The position numbers and the translations under genes were made by a program. This document shows, in pieces, positions 39,897 to 44,133 of a stretch of DNA of 44,133 bases. The notes beneath the pieces are model-generated. The model was not told where the DNA came from and did not search any database. It was given only the letters and a program-made list of their open reading frames with translations. The stretch comes from CAYLTX01 sp046545675 (GTDB lineage Bacteria > Myxococcota_A > Bradymonadia > Bradymonadales > Bradymonadaceae). How positions within the stretch are numbered: the first letter of the stretch is position 1; the number at the start of each line of letters is the position of its first letter. Location: the NCBI GenBank assembly GCA_046545675.1, contig JBKGZI010000006.1, positions 1-44,133 of the forward strand. The letters are read 5' to 3'.

Positions 39897-42203
39897 GTGC
39901 TAGGTACACTTCTTACAAAACGCTGGTACGAGAGTCGCGGGCGGCTCTGCCTGGAGTATTGGGTGCGTCTCGAGGAGGGCGCCGGACGCATCGTCATCGA
40001 TCGCGAGCCGGCGGTGTTTTTTGTCGATCGAGGCGTGAACACAAAATCCGGGACTCGCCGCGCCGTCGAGCTCGATTCGTTGGCCGGCCAGCCGGTCGAC
40101 GCCGTGTATTTCAGCAGCCAGCGCGCGCTGATGGACGAGCGCGACCGGCTTCTTCGTGAGGAGGACTATCTGGCCATGGAGGCCGACGTCTGGCCGTCGG
40201 ATCGATTCCTGATGGAGCGATTCATCACCGGCACGATGGAGATCGACGGCGAACCGGTTCGGAAACAGGGCGTGTTGGAGTGGCGCAACCCGAGCCTGTC
40301 GGCCGGCGGCGAGCCCCACGACCTTCGCCTGCTGAGCTTCGACATCGAGACCGAGGGCCTGCACGGCCGCGTGCTGTCCATCGCCGGCGTTTGCGGCGAC
40401 CAGTCGGAGGTATTCGTCGACCGCCCGGATGTCCAAAGTGAGCACTTCACCTCCTGCGACGGCGAGGCCGCCGTCATCGCCGCGTTCCAATCGTGGCTGC
40501 TCGAGATGGATCCGGACGTGCTCACCGGCTGGAACGTCATCGGCTTCGACCTGCGCGTGCTCATCGAGCGGGCTCGCAATCACGGCATGCGCCTGAAGTT
40601 TGGCCGCGGCCGCGGTCGCACGCGAGTGCGCAAAACCGCCCGGCGCGGCGGCATGATCGCCGACGTCGACGGTCGCGTCGTGCTCGACGGCCGCCCTACT
40701 CTGCAGGCATCGGGCTACTACGCCGAGCGCTACTCGCTCGAGTACACCGCCCAGAACCTGCTCGGGGAAGGAAAAACGCTCGACAAGGTCGACGACAAGG
40801 CCGCCGAGATCATGCGGCTGTATCGCGACGAGCCCGACCAGCTCGCCATCTACAACCTCAAAGACTGCGTGCTCGTACAGCGCATCTTCGCCAAGCAGGA
40901 TCTGCTCGGCTTCGTGCTCGAGCGCCAGCAGTTGACCGGCCTGGCGCTGGACCGCCTCGGCGGCTCGGTCGCCGCCTTCGACCACCTGTACCTGCCCAGA
41001 CTGCACCGACGCGGCCGGGTCGCCCCGACCATCGACAACGACGCCGACGGCGCCAACAGCCCGGGCGGCTTCGTCATGGACTCCAAGCCGGGGCTTTTTC
41101 GCAATGTGGTCGTGCTCGACTTCAAGAGCCTGTATCCGAGCATCATTCGCACCTTCAAGGTCGACCCCTACGCATTGGTGACCGCCGAGCGGCTGCTCGA
41201 GGAAGACGAACTCCCTGCGGACTTATTGGTACGCGGCTTTCGAGAGGCCATATTCCATAAAAAAGACCACATCTTACCTTCGCTCATCGAGGAGTTGTGG
41301 GCCGCCCGAGACGAGGCCAAAGCACGCGGCGACAGGGCCCGCTCGACGGCGATCAAAGTCCTGATGAACTCCTTTTACGGAGTACTCGGCACCACCGGAT
41401 GCAGATTCTTCGACCCGCGCCTGGCCAGCTCGATCACCATGCGCGGCCATCAGATCCTCCAGGGCTCACGAGAGTTCATCGAAGAGGCCGGCTACGAGGT
41501 CATCTACGGTGACACCGACTCGGTCTTCGTGCGTATCGGCGACGAGCACGGCGTCGAGCGAGCACGTACCATCAGCCGCCAACTCGCCGCCGCCGTCAAC
41601 GACCATTGGCGCGGCTGGTGCGAGCGCGAGCACGGCGTCGAGAGCCACCTCGAGATGGAGTTCGAGACACTCTACGTGCGCTTTTATCTTCCCACGCTGC
41701 GCCACTCCTCGAAGGGCAGCAAGAAGCGCTACGCCGGATGGGTGGTCGGCGAAGACGGCCAGCCCGAGGTCGTCGTCAAAGGCCTGGAGGCGGCGCGCAC
41801 CGACTGGACGCCACTGGCCCGTGAGTTCCAACTCGAGCTGCTGCGTCGGGTCTTCGCCGACGAACTCGACGGCATCGCCGAGTGGGTGAAGGAGCAGGTG
41901 CGAGACGTGCGCGAGGGCCGCCGCGACGACGGCCTCGTCTACACAAAACGGCTGCGCCGCCACCCGGACGAATATACCAACACACCGCCCCACGTGGCCG
42001 CCGCCCAGATCAAAGGCGGCAACCCTCGCCGCATCTCCTACTTCATCACCCGCGCCGGCCCCCAACCCCAGGGCATGGTCGACGCCCCGCTCGACTACGA
42101 GCACTACGTCGACCGGCAGCTCCAGCCCGCCGCCGAGAATATCCTCGAGGCCATCGGCATCAACTTCGAGCGGCTGGCTGCGCGGCAGGTGTGGTTGTTG
42201 TGA
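39897..42203 (+). CDS. polB: DNA polymerase II (family B, PolB)
   Basis: PolB is a proofreading repair polymerase used in damage bypass and restart. The protein is 768 residues, close to E. coli Pol II. The 3'-5' exonuclease motifs are present: SFDIETEG (D149, E151), WNVIGFDLR and YNLKDC. Polymerase motif A DFKSLYPSII (D408), motif B KVLMNSFYGVLG and motif C YGDTDS (D539, D541) are intact, as is KKRYAG. GTG 39897 starts the LLTKRW segment that matches the E. coli N-terminus. No ribosome site is visible before it. A TAGTAT box ends 6 bases upstream, so the message may be almost leaderless. No LexA-type box was recognised. Confidence 0.95.
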   Translation: MLGTLLTKRWYESRGRLCLEYWVRLEEGAGRIVIDREPAVFFVDRGVNTKSGTRRAVELDSLAGQPVDAVYFSSQRALMDERDRLLREEDYLAMEADVWPSDRFLMERFITGTMEIDGEPVRKQGVLEWRNPSLSAGGEPHDLRLLSFDIETEGLHGRVLSIAGVCGDQSEVFVDRPDVQSEHFTSCDGEAAVIAAFQSWLLEMDPDVLTGWNVIGFDLRVLIERARNHGMRLKFGRGRGRTRVRKTARRGGMIADVDGRVVLDGRPTLQASGYYAERYSLEYTAQNLLGEGKTLDKVDDKAAEIMRLYRDEPDQLAIYNLKDCVLVQRIFAKQDLLGFVLERQQLTGLALDRLGGSVAAFDHLYLPRLHRRGRVAPTIDNDADGANSPGGFVMDSKPGLFRNVVVLDFKSLYPSIIRTFKVDPYALVTAERLLEEDELPADLLVRGFREAIFHKKDHILPSLIEELWAARDEAKARGDRARSTAIKVLMNSFYGVLGTTGCRFFDPRLASSITMRGHQILQGSREFIEEAGYEVIYGDTDSVFVRIGDEHGVERARTISRQLAAAVNDHWRGWCEREHGVESHLEMEFETLYVRFYLPTLRHSSKGSKKRYAGWVVGEDGQPEVVVKGLEAARTDWTPLAREFQLELLRRVFADELDGIAEWVKEQVRDVREGRRDDGLVYTKRLRRHPDEYTNTPPHVAAAQIKGGNPRRISYFITRAGPQPQGMVDAPLDYEHYVDRQLQPAAENILEAIGINFERLAARQVWLL

Positions 42204-42420
42204 GGGGCGCCCGACTTGTCCACTCTATCCAGCTCCGCCACATACCGACTCTGGGCCGCGCGGCTTCTAGCCCGCCGTGAGGCCTCTGGCCTCTCCTTGC
42301 GTGTTCCCGGGGCCATGAATGGCAACAACCCTCGAAACGGGCCGCGGCCCAGGGTGGTGTGGGTCGACTCTTACCCGATCGTTCAGAGTAGCTTGGGCGT
42401 GTGTGCCGGCAAAGAATGAC

Positions 42421-42625
42421 GCCCTGCCGAATAGAAGCGCCTGCTATTGGGGGCGCGAACTACGCGCGACCATTCTGGGGCTGCCTTCGTTGCGGCGCCT
42501 GGGTTTCCGGAGGCGGTACAACATGCTGTCGCTGGATGCCCAAACGCTGCATCGAAGCGCCCCCAAAATGGCCGCGCCCGCTGTTCAGGGCGCTCCTAAT
42601 AGTTGGCGCCACGATGCTGCAAGGC
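42421..42625. repeat. Long imperfect inverted repeat between convergent polB and pyrE
   Basis: Arms of about 90 and 95 bases (42421-42510 and 42531-42625) flank a 20-base centre. The inner 46 bases of each arm (42465-42510 and 42531-42576) match at roughly three of four positions with one gap, for example CGCGACCATTCTGGGG against CGCGGCCATTTTGGGG. The outer 25 bases match at 17. As RNA either strand could form one extended stem with bulges. The rest of 42204-42686 holds a small GAGGCC-TCT-GGCCTC stem near 42280 and no convincing gene. Confidence 0.6.
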
Positions 42626-42686
42626 CTGCTGCGACCATGTTCATGAGCGCCCGACCCCATTTGGGGTGACACCTGTGGAGTGTTCC

Positions 42687-43211
42687 TCACTCCGGCTCCG
42701 GAAGCTCCGCCAACTCGAACATCGCCCGCAAAACAAGCCCCTCGGCATCGAGCTTCGGATGCTCACCTTCGCTGCGATCGACGGCGCAGATGACGTCTTC
42801 GACGATGGCGCCCTCTTCTCTCAATACCCGTGCGCTCTTCGCCACCTGCCCGCCGGTGGTGACGATGTCCTCGATAAGACATACGCGCCGGGAGGCGATC
42901 TCTGCCCCCTCGACAATGTTGGCGGTCCCGTACCCCTTTCGCTCCGTGCGCACAAAGGCCGCCGGGGTGCCGAGATGAAGTGATAACGCCGTCGCCAAGA
43001 CGACGCCACCCAGCTCGATACCCGCCACGACCTCGGTCTCGGCCGGCACCAGCTTGGCTGCCTCCTCCACGAGGGCCTCGAGCAGGTTCGGGCGAGCCAG
43101 AAACTTGTACTTGTCGAGATAGACGCTGGACGTCTGGCCCGAGCGGAGTTCGAACTCGCCTCTCAGAAAAGCTGCCTGGGCGATTTCACCGGCGAGTTGG
43201 TTTCGATTCAT
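42687..43211 (-). CDS. pyrE: Orotate phosphoribosyltransferase (PyrE)
   Basis: PyrE joins orotate and PRPP to make orotidine monophosphate in pyrimidine synthesis. The protein is 174 residues from ATG 43211, with AAGGA about 9 bases upstream; an 11-codon extension is open but unlikely. FELRSGQTSSVYLDKYKF (orotate side), VVAGIELGGVVLATALS and the PRPP loop VCLIEDIVTTGGQ are diagnostic. The length is slightly short of some bacterial PyrE but complete. It stands alone beside the repeat-rich region. The 178 bases upstream (43212-43389) hold its leader and nothing else that I can name. Confidence 0.93.
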   Translation of the reverse strand: MNRNQLAGEIAQAAFLRGEFELRSGQTSSVYLDKYKFLARPNLLEALVEEAAKLVPAETEVVAGIELGGVVLATALSLHLGTPAAFVRTERKGYGTANIVEGAEIASRRVCLIEDIVTTGGQVAKSARVLREEGAIVEDVICAVDRSEGEHPKLDAEGLVLRAMFELAELPEPE

Positions 43212-43396
43212 AGGGTAAATCCTTTTTCTCGGCAATTGGAGCAAGTCTTGGCTTCCTTACAGTGAAAAGCGTCCGCCCCCGTTCAGCTCACATCAGAGAC
43301 CACGCTGGAATATATTCAGTCGGCATTCACAGCTATGCGATCACGAACAATGAACGCCAAAAAGATTCGCTTCATAACACACGAACTCGTGTTAAC

Positions 43397-43565
43397 GAGC
43401 AGGCTATCTGATGGAGATGCAAGCAGGCTATCTGATGGGCACCGCTGATGTGAAGGCCGAGCGAGCAGCGATTTGATGGGCATCGCCGCGGATGAGCGGC
43501 GGGCGAGCAGATAGCCGAGGGGCACCGGCCAGATTGGAAGCGGATGAGCAGACGATTTGATGGGC
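43397..43565 (+). repeat. Array of about 20-bp repeats at the transposon end
   Basis: Similar units lie at 43397-43414, 43421-43440, 43463-43481 and 43546-43565, all the same way round, with the pattern GAGCAG-(G)C-(T/G)AT-(C/T)-TGATGGGC. A diverged unit starts near 43505 (GAGCAGATAGCC). Such arrays are typical binding sites for DDE transposases. Confidence 0.65.
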
Positions 43566-43596
43566 GCAGCGAGATGCTGCGCCCTTTGTGGTTTTT
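43562..43596 (+). terminator. Intrinsic terminator inside the transposon end
   Basis: GGGCGCAGC (43562-43570), loop GAGAT, GCTGCGCCC (43576-43584) and then TTTGTGGTTTTT make a rho-independent terminator on the plus strand. It would stop transcription entering the element from the left before it runs antisense into the transposon genes. Confidence 0.7.
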
Positions 43597-43744
43597 AGGG
43601 AGTGTCGTTGGGAAGCGACGACGGATGGTAGGCCCGAGTCAGTGCGCCGTGGAAATCGATGAGGACATCGATAAGGATCTCCAGAAGATCGATGGCCACG
43701 CGAGCCTGAGCGGGCGAAAAGTCCAGCGGCACCGGGATCTTCAT
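43595..43744 (-). CDS. Small protein downstream of the transposon ATPase
   Basis: The protein is 49 residues. Its ATG (43744) overlaps the ATPase stop as ATGA, so translation is probably coupled. The sequence starts MKIPVPLDFSPAQARVAIDL and holds one amphipathic helix (ARVAIDLLEILIDVLIDF). No family is recognised. Coupling to the ATPase supports a real accessory gene of the element rather than a chance frame. Confidence 0.55.
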   Translation of the reverse strand: MKIPVPLDFSPAQARVAIDLLEILIDVLIDFHGALTRAYHPSSLPNDTP

Positions 43745-44133
43745 GGCAGCACCTCTTGGTGGTTTTTGCCCCGCTCGAGCACCCGCTGCAGGATGTCGCG
43801 CTCGATGAGCCCTCGGTTTTGCCGCACGGCCTCGTCGAGGCACAGGCTCGCCAGTCGGTCGATGTCGCGCATGGTGCCGAGGGTCGCCTCGTGGAGCATG
43901 GCGACGGCGTCGCGGGCAAAGAGTGGACGAGAGGAGCCGGCGACTTCCAGACGCGTGTCGATGTAGGCGTGGGTGTCGGCCGGCGTGAGCGGCTCGATGT
44001 GCTCGCGCACGTAGATCCGGGAGTACAGCGCGCGGTTTCTCCTGAGCTTGAGCCGGTCTTCGAGCTCGGGGAGTCCCACCAGAATCAGGCTCAAGAGGGC
44101 TTTTGAGTCCCACTGGTAGTTGAGCAGAATGTG
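43741..44133 (-). CDS. TniB/ExeA-type AAA ATPase, C-terminal part (cut by window end)
   Basis: Only the last 130 residues are visible; the open frame continues past 44133. The piece starts LLNYQWDSKALLSLILVGLPELEDRLKLRRNRALYSRI, the sensor-1 and later part of an ExeA/TniB-like AAA domain (LVGLPEL corresponds to the usual LVGQPEL). REHIEPLTPADTHAYIDTRL and LFARDAVAMLHEATLGTMRDIDRLASLCLDEA follow, typical of this family's C-terminal lid. In transposons these ATPases help a DDE transposase choose the target. The Walker A and B motifs would lie outside the window. Confidence 0.75.
   Translation of the reverse strand, partial: HILLNYQWDSKALLSLILVGLPELEDRLKLRRNRALYSRIYVREHIEPLTPADTHAYIDTRLEVAGSSRPLFARDAVAMLHEATLGTMRDIDRLASLCLDEAVRQNRGLIERDILQRVLERGKNHQEVLP

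Larger units (their letters stand above)
43390..44133. mobile_element. One end of a transposon with TniB/ExeA-type ATPase, continues past the window
   Basis: The likely terminus begins TGTTAACGAGC at 43390, followed by an array of about 20-bp repeats, a T-tailed hairpin, a 49-codon gene and a transposition-type AAA ATPase that runs off the right edge. This layout fits Mu/Tn7/Tn5053-like or related elements whose ends carry several transposase-binding repeats. The exact end and any target-site duplication cannot be confirmed because the other end is outside the window. Confidence 0.6.

Noticed and set aside
42421..42625. Integron attC site
   Set aside because: Convincing R' and R'' core boxes (GTTRRRY/RYYYAAC) at the outer ends were not found, and no integron integrase or cassette is nearby.
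42319..42669. Plus-strand frame of 116 codons in the polB-pyrE gap
   Set aside because: It runs through the long inverted repeat, has no ribosome site or recognisable domain, and its composition follows the repeat.
43397..43565. CRISPR array
   Set aside because: Units are degenerate, unevenly spaced and few, and no cas genes are present. A transposon end explains them better.

Overview
The window looks like a chromosomal segment of a high-GC, Gram-negative bacterium with a strongly acidic proteome. Evidence includes lipobox-bearing lipoproteins, an outer-membrane beta-barrel, and a parallel beta-helix lipoprotein with a long Asp/Gly/Thr-rich linker. That style suits Myxococcota, Bradymonadales or related delta-proteobacterial lineages. 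The taxon is an inference from style, not a database match.

Layout. 1-1955: a membrane histidine kinase and a gene-poor stretch. 1956-10902: a compact dissimilatory nitrite-reduction and heme d1 cluster. On the minus strand it reads nirS, nirJ, nirF, a fused siroheme decarboxylase (nirDL/GH), nirE, then a stand-alone 2-oxoacid dehydrogenase E2-type catalytic domain. Upstream of nirS lie a precorrin-2 dehydrogenase and a divergent CbiX-type ferrochelatase. 10935-14191 (minus): a nitric-oxide defence set made of a SufR-like HTH regulator with C-terminal cysteines, a MIP18/SufT-like Fe-S factor, NnrS, and the RIC/YtfE di-iron repair protein. 14236-18366 (plus): a DUF2249 protein, a cbb3-type oxidase (CcoN, then a CcoO with a second cytochrome c domain fused on), two small membrane proteins and a 7Fe-type ferredoxin. 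18431-29734: mostly housekeeping or envelope genes (MBL-fold protein, M19 peptidase, TraB-like protein, outer-membrane barrel, lipoproteins, START-domain protein, M23 peptidase, PurT). 29751-34477: transporters and membrane proteins (FNT, Nramp-like, TauE/SafE, VKOR/SPW). 34479-43211: a large orphan lipoprotein, an orphan protein, an SLC12-type permease, DNA polymerase II and PyrE. 43390-44133: one end of a transposon carrying a TniB/ExeA-type ATPase that runs off the window.

How the parts work together. The nir genes plus the precorrin-2 dehydrogenase and ferrochelatase cover nearly every step from uroporphyrinogen III to heme d1 and its use in cytochrome cd1, which makes nitric oxide. No nitric-oxide reductase is present here. 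Instead the cluster adjoins NO sensing, repair and tolerance genes and a low-oxygen terminal oxidase. A 9-bp motif, AACTCGTCA, occurs exactly at two promoters: over the -35 box of the sufT-nnrS promoter, and at the predicted start site of the DUF2249-cco promoter beside the regulator. A partly matching copy lies in the DUF2249 leader and a weaker one upstream of nirS. This suggests that the Fe-S/HTH regulator ties NO defence to the oxidase and perhaps to nitrite reduction.

No rRNA, tRNA or CRISPR array was recognised. Everything was read by eye; domain names rest on recalled family motifs.
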